From positions 186,001 to 250,000 of the forward strand of contig NZ_JANUGV010000003.1 of assembly GCF_024753215.1 (NCBI RefSeq): 64,000 bases of DNA, given 5' to 3'. The notes below the pieces were generated by a model that was given only the letters and a program-made list of their open reading frames with translations, searched no databases and had not been told where the DNA came from. This DNA is from Massilia solisilvae. GTDB taxonomy: Bacteria > Pseudomonadota > Gammaproteobacteria > Burkholderiales > Burkholderiaceae_D. This document shows positions 43,807-51,774 of this stretch, in pieces (within the stretch, counting starts at the first letter, position 1; every line of letters begins with the position of its first letter). A program made the translations under genes and the position numbers.

Positions 43807-45681
43807 ATGGGATATACCTTTCGCGGAAGACTGTGCGGCCTGATTTGCGATGACTGCCAGGAAGGGCTGGCCGGTGTGACGGTCCGGCTGTACCGCAACC
43901 AGGACCTGGAAACGGTGACCGCGCGCGCCGCCGCGCAGCCGAAGGACACGTTCGCGCTGTTGCCGGCCGCCGAGGCCGGGCAGAAGGCGGTGGCGCTGCT
44001 GGCCGAGGCCCAGGCCGACGCCGACGGCAACTTCAGCTTCCAGCTCGGCGAGAAGGAGAACTACAAGGGCGAGGCGTTCGAGATCGATGTGCTCGTCACC
44101 GACGTGCCTGGGCACGCCGGCAAGCCGGAACGCGAACCACTGCAGTTCTCGATCACCACGTTGCAGCCGCGCTGGCGCCAGAACCAGGACGGCTATGTCG
44201 CCGTCTGGGATTACTGCCTGCCGCAGCGTATCTGGTGCTATATCCGCAGCCTGTTCGGCGCCTGGACCATCTGCGGGCGCTTGACCACCTGCGCCGAGCC
44301 GCACCAGCCGATTGGCGGCGCCACCATCAGCGCCTACGATGCCGACTGGTGGCAGGACGACACGCTGGGCACCGCAGTGACCGATGCCGCCGGCCGCTTT
44401 CGCATCGACTACACCAGCGCCAAGTTCCGCGTGACGCCGTTCTCGCCGCTGATCAACATCGAATGGGTGGGCGGCCCGGACGTGTACTTCACCGCCGAGC
44501 TGGGCGGCATGGCGATCCTGACCGAAACCCAGCTCGACGGCCGCAAGCCGGGGCGCCAGAATGCCGGGCCGTGCCTGTGCGTCAATCTGTGTTCCGACCA
44601 GGTGCGCCCGGGCTCGGTCGAAACCACGCCGCACTGGCAGGAGGTGGAAGTGTTCGACATCCACCCGTTCCCGTCGGCGACCGGCTTTTCGGCCGAGGGC
44701 TACGCCGGCACCGCCGCCGAATCCTACGTGTTCGGCGGCGCCGTGCGACTGCGCGGCAATTGCCCGTTGCGCAATGCGGCCGAGCTGGCCCATTCGGTCG
44801 AATACCGCTTTTTGATTGGCGAGTGGGGCTGGCCGGGCGGCACCGAAGACCCGGCTGCGCTGCCCATCGTGCCGCCGGCCACGATGGTGCCGGTCACCCA
44901 GCTGCTGCCGACCCACGTCGGTTACCTGTTCTACACCAACGCCCTCGGCATGGCCGATTCGGCGCCGGTCATCGTGGGCCCGGCGGACGTGGGGGCGGAC
45001 GGCTGGATCAAGGTGGACGGCAAGGCGGTGGTGGTGGACATGCGCAACGGCACCAACGCGATCCGCTATGTGGAGACCGACAAGTTCCTGCGCACCTTCG
45101 ACCTGTTCACGCTCAACACGCCGGCCATCACCAGCGCGCATCCGCTGCGCATGCCGGGCGGGCTGCCGCTGTCGCAGGCCGGGCGCGCGCTCACCAACGC
45201 CGAGCGCGAGCCGGTGCGCCGCTACCGACTCATGTTCGAAGTGCGCGACGCCACCTCGCTGGCCACGCTGGCGACCGACACGCTGGGCGCCATCGTCTTG
45301 GACAACACGCCGCCGGTGCTGGCGCTGGACCTGGAGGAACTGCGCACCAATGCCTGCAATCCGGTGTCGGGCGAGAACGTGCACATCCTGTACACGATCG
45401 ACCACCCGCACCTGCGCACGTTCAGCCTCACGATCGGCAACAACGGCGGGCTGCTGCACCAGCCTCCGGAACTGCCGACGGCCAGCTTCGTGCCGCCGCC
45501 ACCGCTCTCCAACTACCTGTTCAGGGGCGGTGCAGGCGGGCCGCACACACCGGGTAACGACGGCGGGTTCAAGGTGGTGGTCAAGAACGACCCGCACTGC
45601 GCCTACCGCTGCGCGTTGTCGTACAAGACGCGGCACTACCTGGCCGACACGCACGCCATCGACCGGCTGTACTGCAAATGA
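43807..45681 (+). CDS. Unrecognised 624-residue Cys-rich beta protein
   Basis: No family is recognised with confidence. The N-terminal 100 residues look like a transthyretin- or carboxypeptidase-regulatory-type beta domain (GVTVRLYRNQ, then ADADGNFSFQLGE), and a second such block follows (PIGGATISAYDADWWQDDTL, then TDAAGRFRIDYTSAKF). Cysteines cluster in LCGLICDDC, DYCLPQRIWCYIR, TICGRLTTC and CLCVNLCSDQ. There is no signal peptide or TM. ATG at 43807 has AGGAG 7 bases upstream; an in-frame ATG at 43756 exists. It sits between puuC and a second puuA-type gene on the same strand. A surface or structural role is only a guess. Confidence 0.72.
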   Translation: MGYTFRGRLCGLICDDCQEGLAGVTVRLYRNQDLETVTARAAAQPKDTFALLPAAEAGQKAVALLAEAQADADGNFSFQLGEKENYKGEAFEIDVLVTDVPGHAGKPEREPLQFSITTLQPRWRQNQDGYVAVWDYCLPQRIWCYIRSLFGAWTICGRLTTCAEPHQPIGGATISAYDADWWQDDTLGTAVTDAAGRFRIDYTSAKFRVTPFSPLINIEWVGGPDVYFTAELGGMAILTETQLDGRKPGRQNAGPCLCVNLCSDQVRPGSVETTPHWQEVEVFDIHPFPSATGFSAEGYAGTAAESYVFGGAVRLRGNCPLRNAAELAHSVEYRFLIGEWGWPGGTEDPAALPIVPPATMVPVTQLLPTHVGYLFYTNALGMADSAPVIVGPADVGADGWIKVDGKAVVVDMRNGTNAIRYVETDKFLRTFDLFTLNTPAITSAHPLRMPGGLPLSQAGRALTNAEREPVRRYRLMFEVRDATSLATLATDTLGAIVLDNTPPVLALDLEELRTNACNPVSGENVHILYTIDHPHLRTFSLTIGNNGGLLHQPPELPTASFVPPPPLSNYLFRGGAGGPHTPGNDGGFKVVVKNDPHCAYRCALSYKTRHYLADTHAIDRLYCK

Positions 45682-45683
45682 TC

Positions 45684-45805
45684 GTAGGGTGGGCAGGTTT
45701 CCTGCCCACGCGTTCAACCAAGCCGGGCACGGACGCGCCACCGAGCGGGCCTGCGATTCGTGCACGCCATGTTTGAACGCGTGGGCAGAAATCTGCCCAC
45801 CCTAC
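45684..45805. repeat. Dispersed palindromic repeat, family 1, long copy E
   Basis: About 122 bp from gtagggtgggcaggtttc to atctgcccaccctac. Each end is a hairpin (gggcagg...cctgccc and gggcaga...tctgccc), and the ends are complementary to each other across a longer centre than in the other copies. It lies between the unrecognised gene and the second GS-like gene. Confidence 0.84.
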
Positions 45806-45876
45806 GTTGCGTCCCGCGCGCGGGCAGCATCTCGCCGGTGCTATAGTCGCCCCTTCGGCGTCGGCCGGGGAGAGTG

Positions 45877-47214
45877 ATGAGTGACGGCATGCGCGAGTTT
45901 CTGCGCGAACACGGCATCCACGAAGTCGAGTGCGTGATCACGGACATGACCGGCATCGCGCGCGGCAAGATCCTGCCCAAAGACCTGTTCCTCGGCGCCG
46001 ACCACATGCGCCTGCCCAAGAGCGTGTTGCTCAATACCGTCAACGGCGAGCAGCCCAACAACACGCCGTACGTGGGCGATACCGATCCGGACATGGTGTG
46101 CATGCCCGACCCCGATACGATCCGCGTGGTGCCGTGGGCCGCCGAGTCGGTGGCGCTGGTCATCCACGATTGCCAGAACTTCGACGGCAGCCCGGTCTCC
46201 CTGGCGCCGCGCAACGTGCTGCGGCGCGTGCTGGCATGCTATGCCGAGCATGGTTGGAAGCCGGTGGTGGCGCCCGAAATGGAGTTCTACCTCGTGGCCC
46301 GCAACGCCAATCCGCATGAACCGCTGACCCCGCCCACCGGGCGCAGCGGCATGACCGAGCTGACCCGCCAGTCGTACTCGATCGACGCGGTCAACGACTT
46401 CGACCCCTTCTTCCTGGAGCTGTCCGCGTTCTGCAAGGAGCACGAGCTGGGCGTCGAAACGCTGATTCACGAGGCCGGCGCGGGCCAGATGGAAATCAAT
46501 TTCGCGCACGGCGACCCGCTCGAACTGGCCGACCGCGTGTTCCTGTTCAAACGCGCGGTGCGCGAGACCGCGCTGCGGCACGGCATCTTCGCCACCTTCA
46601 TGGCCAAGCCGATGGAAACCGAGCCGGGCAGCGCCATGCATGTGCACCAGAGCGTGGTGGACGCCACCACCGGCCGCAACATCTTCAGCAACCCGGACGG
46701 CAGCGAGAGCGAGCTGTTCTTCCGCTACATTGCGGGCCTCGAAAAATACGTGCCGTCCGCGCTGGTGATGTTCGCGCCGCACGTCAATTCCTACCGGCGA
46801 CTGTCGCGCTTCCAGTCGGCGCCGATGAACGTGCATTGGGGCTATGACAACCGCACCTGCGGCATTCGCATTCCCAATTCCAATCCCGAGAACCGGCGCG
46901 TCGAGAACCGGGTGCCGGGCGTGGACGTCAACCCTTACCTCGCGATGGCCGCGACGCTGAGCTGCGGCTACCTGGGTATGGTCGAGGGCTTGAGGCCGTC
47001 GGCGCCGACGGCCGACAGCGCCGAGCATGTGCACGACCACCTGCCGCGCAACCTCGAAGACGCGATCCTGCGCATGCGCAAGTGCCCGCAGCTGGCCGAC
47101 ATGCTCGGCGAGCTGTTCGTGCAGGCGTTCTGCGAGGTCAAGGAGCTGGAGTTCGCGACCTTCAGCCGGGTGATCAGCTCCTGGGAGCGCGAGCACCTGA
47201 TGCTGCTGGTGTGA
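45877..47214 (+). CDS. Second glutamine synthetase-family gamma-glutamylpolyamine ligase
   Basis: A 445-residue GS-fold ligase, paralogous to the one at 36444 (shared blocks TDMTGIARGKILPK, IHEAGAGQMEINFAHGDPLE, FATFMAKPMETEPGSAMHVH, RRVENRVPGVDVNPYLAMAA). It differs in its start and in the region after residue 60 (LPKSVLLNTVNGEQPNNTPY). Paralogs of this type in Pseudomonas (PauA1-PauA7) prefer different polyamines, so the pair may divide putrescine, cadaverine or spermidine work. ATG at 45877 follows GGGGAGAG; GTG at 45874 is possible. It stands downstream of the unrecognised gene with a repeat between. Confidence 0.88.
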   Translation: MSDGMREFLREHGIHEVECVITDMTGIARGKILPKDLFLGADHMRLPKSVLLNTVNGEQPNNTPYVGDTDPDMVCMPDPDTIRVVPWAAESVALVIHDCQNFDGSPVSLAPRNVLRRVLACYAEHGWKPVVAPEMEFYLVARNANPHEPLTPPTGRSGMTELTRQSYSIDAVNDFDPFFLELSAFCKEHELGVETLIHEAGAGQMEINFAHGDPLELADRVFLFKRAVRETALRHGIFATFMAKPMETEPGSAMHVHQSVVDATTGRNIFSNPDGSESELFFRYIAGLEKYVPSALVMFAPHVNSYRRLSRFQSAPMNVHWGYDNRTCGIRIPNSNPENRRVENRVPGVDVNPYLAMAATLSCGYLGMVEGLRPSAPTADSAEHVHDHLPRNLEDAILRMRKCPQLADMLGELFVQAFCEVKELEFATFSRVISSWEREHLMLLV

Positions 47215-47230
47215 AAGCTGCCGCCTGAAC

Positions 47231-47310
47231 CGTCGTCCCCCCGAAGGCGGGGACCCATGGACCGCGTGTGTGCACGCTCAGCATGGGTTGCCGCCTTCGC
47301 GGGAACGACG
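47231..47310. repeat. Dispersed repeat, family 2, copy 2
   Basis: Begins cgtcgtccccccgaaggcgg, includes gacccatgga and cagcatgggt, and ends in ccttcgcgggaacgacg, complementary to its start. It is a shorter version of the element at 23276 and separates the second GS-like gene from the convergent hybrid kinase gene. Confidence 0.72.
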
Positions 47311-47346
47311 CGTCATCTGCAACGCTTGACGCAACTGCGTATTCGC

Positions 47347-48936
47347 TCAAGCAGAGGGCAGGGTGATCGTCAGCCGTGTCACGCCGTCGCCGGTATCCAT
47401 CGTGGCGTCGCCACCCTGCACCTCGGCCATCAGGCGGATCGAATAGGTTCCCAGGCCGTGGCCGCCGACCTTCTCGGACGGCGCGTATTTGTCGAAGAAG
47501 TGGCCGCGCATCGCCGCCGGCACCTCGCCCTGGTTTTCAATCACCACGTGCACGCAGCCATAGCCGGGCGCAAACTCCACCGTCACGGCGGCGCCGTCGG
47601 GAGAAGCCTCCGCCGCATTCTTCAGTGCGTTGTTGAACAGCGAGTAGCACAGCATCGGCTCGGCCAGGCAGCGCACGTCGGCCGGCATGTTCGATACCCT
47701 GACCGTGAGCGCACGCGCGCCGAACGCCAGCTCGGTCTGGCGCGCGACCTTGTCCAGCAGCGCAAAGAGGTCGAAGGACTCCAGCCGCGGCTGGTACTGG
47801 CCCTGCTCCATCTTGTACACGTCGAGCGTGCGATTGATCATCTCGAGCGCGTTGCCGGCAGCCTGCTCGATCATGCGCGCGCTCTCGCGCTGGCTATCGG
47901 TCAGCTCGCTGCCAAGCAGCGCCTGGGCGCCGTGCAGCGCGACCGCGATCGGGCTTTTCAGGTCGTGCCGCGTCATGCGCTCGACGTCCTCGCGCAGGTG
48001 CGCGTTTTCCACCAGCAGGTCGTTCTGGCGCTTCAGGTCGGCCATGGCGGTGGCAAGCGTCAGGTGCGCCGACAGCCGCGCCTTGAGGATGGTCGGGTCG
48101 GCCGGCTTGGATACGTAGTCCACCGCGCCCAGCTTCAGGCCCGCCACCACGTCCTCCACGCCGTCGCGCGCGGACAGGAAGATGATCGGGATGTCGGCCG
48201 TCCTGGGATTGGCCTTGAGCTGGCGGCACACTTCAAAGCCGTCCATTACCGGCATCATGATGTCGAGCAGGATCAGGTCAACGTGGAAGGCGTTGGCGAT
48301 CTCCAGCGCCTTCTTGCCGTTGATGGCAACCTTGATCGCATATTCGTCCTTGAGCGCGCCGGCCAGCACCTCGATGTTGGTGGCGATGTCGTCCACGATC
48401 AGCACCGTGCACTTGCGCAGGCGCTCGGCGATCGGCGGTTCCAGGCCGATCACGTCGGCCGCCGCCGCGCCATCCGGCAAGACCGCCGGGCGGGCCAGCA
48501 CGGCCGGGGCAGGGGGCGCAACTGGCGCCACCAGCTGGGCCGCCGGGCCGCCTTCGAGCATCGGGCCGAGCATGGCCATGAACTTGCTGGCGAAGCTGTG
48601 CACCGTGAACGGCTTGATCATGTACGCATTCACGCCCGCCGCCAGCGCGGTGCGCACCGAGGCCGGGTTGGCTTCGGCGGTGAGCATCATGAACGGGGTG
48701 TCCGCATACTGCGCGTCGCGCCGCATCCACTTGAGCAGGTCGATTCCGCTCATCACCGGCATGCCCCAGTCGCCGATCACCACGTCGATGCGCTGCTTGA
48801 GCATCACGTCCTGCGCGGCCTTGCCGTTGTCGGCCTGGAACACGTTGATGAAGCCCAGTTCGGCCAGCACCTGGCGCACCGCGGTGCGGATCAGCAGGTA
48901 ATCGTCAACGATGAGGATGGCGGCGGACTTGTCCAT
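47347..48936 (-). CDS. Hybrid signalling protein: two receivers and a histidine kinase
   Basis: A 529-residue cytoplasmic protein without TM. Order: receiver 1 (residues about 5-125; acidic LIVDDYLLI, phospho-acceptor in DVVIGDWGMPVMSG), a Pro/Ala-rich linker (about 130-165), receiver 2 (about 175-295; IVDDIATNIEVL, LILLDIMMPVMDGFEV, Lys in DYVSKPAD), then HisKA with the phospho-His in RMTRHDLKSPIAVALHG and HATPase with NNALKNAAEA and GGHGLGTYSIRLM. Kinases placed after two receivers are often c-di-GMP or stress network components. No partner regulator is adjacent, so its input must come through the receivers. Confidence 0.9.
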   Translation of the reverse strand: MDKSAAILIVDDYLLIRTAVRQVLAELGFINVFQADNGKAAQDVMLKQRIDVVIGDWGMPVMSGIDLLKWMRRDAQYADTPFMMLTAEANPASVRTALAAGVNAYMIKPFTVHSFASKFMAMLGPMLEGGPAAQLVAPVAPPAPAVLARPAVLPDGAAAADVIGLEPPIAERLRKCTVLIVDDIATNIEVLAGALKDEYAIKVAINGKKALEIANAFHVDLILLDIMMPVMDGFEVCRQLKANPRTADIPIIFLSARDGVEDVVAGLKLGAVDYVSKPADPTILKARLSAHLTLATAMADLKRQNDLLVENAHLREDVERMTRHDLKSPIAVALHGAQALLGSELTDSQRESARMIEQAAGNALEMINRTLDVYKMEQGQYQPRLESFDLFALLDKVARQTELAFGARALTVRVSNMPADVRCLAEPMLCYSLFNNALKNAAEASPDGAAVTVEFAPGYGCVHVVIENQGEVPAAMRGHFFDKYAPSEKVGGHGLGTYSIRLMAEVQGGDATMDTGDGVTRLTITLPSA

Positions 48937-48999
48937 GGGGAATTCTTCCGAGAAAGTTTCCGCCAGTGTAACAAACTACTTGGCCAGGTGGACATAACA

Positions 49000-49036
49000 G
49001 GCGGGCGGGGCGGGCAGCTTGCTGCCCGCGCGTCCA
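49000..49036. repeat. Degenerate copy of repeat family 1
   Basis: ggcgggcggggcgggcagct, then tgctgcccgcgcgtccaac: a half-copy with hairpin gggcagc/gctgccc, in the 131-bp gap between the hybrid kinase gene and thpR. Confidence 0.5.
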
Positions 49037-49067
49037 ACTACCGCAAGCCTTGGCTTACGCAACAAAG

Positions 49068-49574
49068 TCAGCCGTAGCGGGCGAGCACATCGTAGCCGCC
49101 CAAGCGTGACGCGACCAGCGCATAGCCGGAGATGTCCCACGCCAGAGGTGGCGCCTGCGCTGGCAGCGTTGCCTGGCCGGCGCGGCGTGCCATCGTGACG
49201 TGCGGCCTGTAGGCGCGCGGCTCCAAGGACAGCCCGAGTGACAGCAAGGCGGTGGACAAACCGGCGTGCAGCTGGAGCAGCGCGCCCGGCACATGAAACG
49301 GTTCGAGCACCGCGATGCCGCCGGGCCAGGCCTTGGGCACGCCCAGCTCCAGGCGGAACGGCGCGAGCGGCACCGCCAGCCCCGCAACCAGCTCCGGCAC
49401 CCGCACGCTCGGCTGGTTGCCCAGGAAGTGCAGCGTCATGTGCAGCTTGTCGGTGGACACCGGAACCGCACCAACCGGCCAGGTCCAGGCGTCGCGCCAC
49501 GCGCGCAGCGCCTCGCGGATGGCCGGGTCGGGCCAGAGCGCAAGGAACAGGCGGGTGGTGGCGGGACGCGCCAT
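49068..49574 (-). CDS. thpR: RNA 2',3'-cyclic phosphodiesterase (2H/ThpR family)
   Basis: A 168-residue 2H phosphoesterase. The two catalytic HxTx motifs are seen: KLHMTLHFLG (H45, T47) and YRPHVTMARRAG in the second half, with the family start RLFLALWPDPAIREAL. Known members open 2',3'-cyclic phosphates on RNA and were first described as 2'-5' RNA ligases. ATG at 49574 is preferred, with GAGG upstream; a longer frame would overlap panB. It lies 16 bp downstream of panB on the same strand. Confidence 0.92.
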   Translation of the reverse strand: MARPATTRLFLALWPDPAIREALRAWRDAWTWPVGAVPVSTDKLHMTLHFLGNQPSVRVPELVAGLAVPLAPFRLELGVPKAWPGGIAVLEPFHVPGALLQLHAGLSTALLSLGLSLEPRAYRPHVTMARRAGQATLPAQAPPLAWDISGYALVASRLGGYDVLARYG

Positions 49575-49590
49575 GCCTGGCCTCGCGGGC

Positions 49591-50472
49591 TTAGAAGCAA
49601 TGCTCCTGGGCCGGGAAGCTGCCGTCCCGGACGGCGGCAACGTAAGCCTGCACCGCGCCTTCGATCGTGGTCTGGCCTTCCATGAAGTTCTTCACGAAGC
49701 GCGCCTTGCGGCCGGGGAACACGCCCAGCATGTCGTGCATCACCAGCACCTGGCCCGAGCAGTCCGGGCCGGCGCCGATGCCGATGGTCGGGATGGACAG
49801 CATCTCGGTGACTTCTTTGCCAAGCCCGGTCGGGATGGCTTCCAGCACCACCAGCGTGGCGCCGGCTTCCTGCAGGGCCAGCGCGTCGCGCTTGAGGCGC
49901 TCGGCCGATTCCTCGGTCTTGCCCTGCACCTTGTAGCCGCCCAGCTGGTGCACGAACTGCGGGGTCAGGCCCAGGTGCGCACACACCGGCACGCCGCGCT
50001 CGGTCAGGAAGCGGACGGTCGGCACCAGCCAGGCGCCGCCCTCGATCTTGACCATCTGCGCGCCGGCCTGCATCAGGATGACGGCATTGGCCAGCGCCTG
50101 CTCGGGCGTGCCGTAACTGCCGAACGGCATGTCGGCCAGCACCAGCGCGTTCTTGTTGCCACGCGCCACGGATGCGGTGTGGTAGGCGACGTCGGCCACC
50201 GTGACCGGCAGGGTCGAGTCGTAACCGGCGCACACCATGCCGAGCGAGTCGCCGATCAGCAGCACTTCCACGCCGCAACGGTCCATCAGGGAGGCAAAGC
50301 TGGCGTCATAGCAGGTGAGCATGGAGATCTTCTGGCCGGCCGCACGCATCGTCCGCAGCGACGGGATCGTCACGGCCATCGAAACCGGCTTGGCGGGCGC
50401 CGCCACCGGCGCCTGCGCATGCTTGCCCTCTCCCGGCGCCGCCATGTCCTTGCCCTGCAAATATCCGCTCAT
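49591..50472 (-). CDS. panB: 3-methyl-2-oxobutanoate hydroxymethyltransferase
   Basis: First committed enzyme of pantothenate synthesis, adding a hydroxymethyl group from methylene-tetrahydrofolate to ketoisovalerate. The 293 residues include [40 protein letters not shown] (Mg ligands), [13 protein letters not shown], the Lys in [29 protein letters not shown], and [20 protein letters not shown]. An N-terminal extension of about 30 residues, rich in Ala and Pro, precedes the family core, so the true start may be later (Met in [10 protein letters not shown]); ATG at 50472 has AGAGGAAG upstream. panC does not lie next to it in this window. Confidence 0.95.
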   Translation of the reverse strand: MSGYLQGKDMAAPGEGKHAQAPVAAPAKPVSMAVTIPSLRTMRAAGQKISMLTCYDASFASLMDRCGVEVLLIGDSLGMVCAGYDSTLPVTVADVAYHTASVARGNKNALVLADMPFGSYGTPEQALANAVILMQAGAQMVKIEGGAWLVPTVRFLTERGVPVCAHLGLTPQFVHQLGGYKVQGKTEESAERLKRDALALQEAGATLVVLEAIPTGLGKEVTEMLSIPTIGIGAGPDCSGQVLVMHDMLGVFPGRKARFVKNFMEGQTTIEGAVQAYVAAVRDGSFPAQEHCF

Positions 50473-50596
50473 CGTTCTTCCTCTGTAAATCGTCGTTAGT
50501 ATAATGCCGCGACAGGATTCCTGCCCGCATCCTTCGGCCATGATAACCTTGTTGCACGAGTTTATTTAAGGCCAACTTCTGCGCCTGCCCCTACAC

Positions 50597-50944
50597 ATGA
50601 GCACAAGCGAAAAGATCGAGTGGTCGGACTTCATGAAGGTCGAGCTTCGTGTCGGACGCATCATTGCCGCCGAAGCGTTTCCCGAGGCGAGAAAGCCGGC
50701 CTATAAATTGCAGATCGATTTCGGCGACGAGATCGGCGTGCGCAAGTCGAGCGCGCAGATCACAGCGCTCTACACGCCGGAGACCCTGATCGGCAAGCAG
50801 GTCGTGGCCGTCATCAACTTCCCCGAAAAGCAGATCGGGCGCTTCATGTCGGAATGCCTGGTGACGGGATTTCACGACGCCTCGGGCAACGTCAGCCTGT
50901 GCGCGCCCGAGCACGAGGTCCCGCTGGGCACCAGGCTGTTGTGA
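50597..50944 (+). CDS. CsaA-type tRNA-binding domain protein
   Basis: A 115-residue stand-alone tRNA-binding (EMAP/CsaA) OB-fold protein: FMKVELRVGRIIAAEAFPEA, RKPAYKLQIDFGDEIGVRKS, SAQITALYTPETLIGKQVVA, and INFPEKQIGRFMSECLVTGF match CsaA closely. Bacillus CsaA binds tRNA and has been linked to protein export as a chaperone. No other domain. It is divergent from panB and convergent with the DUF486 gene, with 10 bp between stops. Confidence 0.9.
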   Translation: MSTSEKIEWSDFMKVELRVGRIIAAEAFPEARKPAYKLQIDFGDEIGVRKSSAQITALYTPETLIGKQVVAVINFPEKQIGRFMSECLVTGFHDASGNVSLCAPEHEVPLGTRLL

Positions 50945-50954
50945 GCGCGTTCGT

Positions 50955-51290
50955 TTAGCGCCCGACGAAGAGGAAGGCGACAGCCGCCATGATGCAGCCG
51001 AAGGCGGCGAAGTGGCGCCAGTGGAGTGGTTCGCCCAGCACGGTGACCATGAAGATGCCGAAGACCACCAGCGCGATCGCTTCCTGGACGACTTTCAGCT
51101 GCCCCGCGCTCCAGCCGGTGGCAAAACCGATCCGGTTGGCCGGCACGGCGAGGCAGTATTCGACGAAGGCGATGCCCCAGCTGATCAGGATCACCGGCAC
51201 CAGCGGCTTGCTCATGCCGCCCTTTAAATGCCAGTACCAGGCAACCGTCATGAAGATGTTAGACGCGGCGAGGAGCAGGACAGTTTGCAT
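50955..51290 (-). CDS. DUF486/DMT family small membrane protein
   Basis: A 111-residue protein with four predicted TM helices (VLLLAASNIFMTVAWYWHL, PLVPVILISWGIAFVEYCLA, LKVVQEAIALVVFGIFMVTV, HFAAFGCIMAAVAFLFVG), matching DUF486, a drug/metabolite-transporter-like family with one repeat. The conserved FMTVAWYWHLK, FVEYCLAVPANRIG and EPLHWRHF segments are clear. Substrate unknown. ATG at 51290 is preferred because the family homology begins with MQTVLLL. It follows folK by 10 bp on the same strand. Confidence 0.88.
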   Translation of the reverse strand: MQTVLLLAASNIFMTVAWYWHLKGGMSKPLVPVILISWGIAFVEYCLAVPANRIGFATGWSAGQLKVVQEAIALVVFGIFMVTVLGEPLHWRHFAAFGCIMAAVAFLFVGR

Positions 51291-51300
51291 AACAGCTTTG

Positions 51301-51774
51301 CTAGATTTTTTCGATGGCCTGGTGCGCAACAAAGGGCAACAGGTCAGCCACGCGGCCGCGGCCGGGAATCGGCAGGCCGGGCGCGAGCTCGGCCAGCGGC
51401 GCCAGCACGAAGGCACGCTCGTGCATGCGCGGATGCGGCACGGCCAGGGTGGGAAGATCGGCGATGACCTCGTCGTCATACAGCAGCAGGTCGAGGTCGA
51501 GCGTGCGCGGGGCGTTGCGGTACGGGCGCTCGCGACCGTGGGCTTGCTCGATGCGGAGCAGGGCTGCCAGCAGGGCGCGCGGGCTCAGCGAGGTGTCCAG
51601 TTCGGCTACCGCGTTGATGTAGTCCTCGCCCGAGGAGTCGATCGGCGCGGTGCGGTACAGCGAGGAGGCGCGCAGCAGGCGCACGCCCGGCACCCAGGTC
51701 AGGCGGTCCAGGGCGTCGAGCACGTTCCCGTGGGCGTCGCCAAGGTTGGCGCCGATGCCGACCCAGGCCGTCAT
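51301..51774 (-). CDS. folK: 2-amino-4-hydroxy-6-hydroxymethyldihydropteridine pyrophosphokinase
   Basis: Folate synthesis enzyme that transfers pyrophosphate from ATP to the pterin. The 157 residues have the classical WVGIGANLGDAHGNVLDAL start, the SSLYRTAPIDSSGEDYINAV segment, and the signature RPYRNAPRTLDLDLLLYDDE, then PHPRMHERAFVLAPLAELAP. ATG at 51774 overlaps the pcnB stop by 4 bp, so it is the translationally coupled partner of pcnB, the usual betaproteobacterial pair. Confidence 0.97.
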   Translation of the reverse strand: MTAWVGIGANLGDAHGNVLDALDRLTWVPGVRLLRASSLYRTAPIDSSGEDYINAVAELDTSLSPRALLAALLRIEQAHGRERPYRNAPRTLDLDLLLYDDEVIADLPTLAVPHPRMHERAFVLAPLAELAPGLPIPGRGRVADLLPFVAHQAIEKI

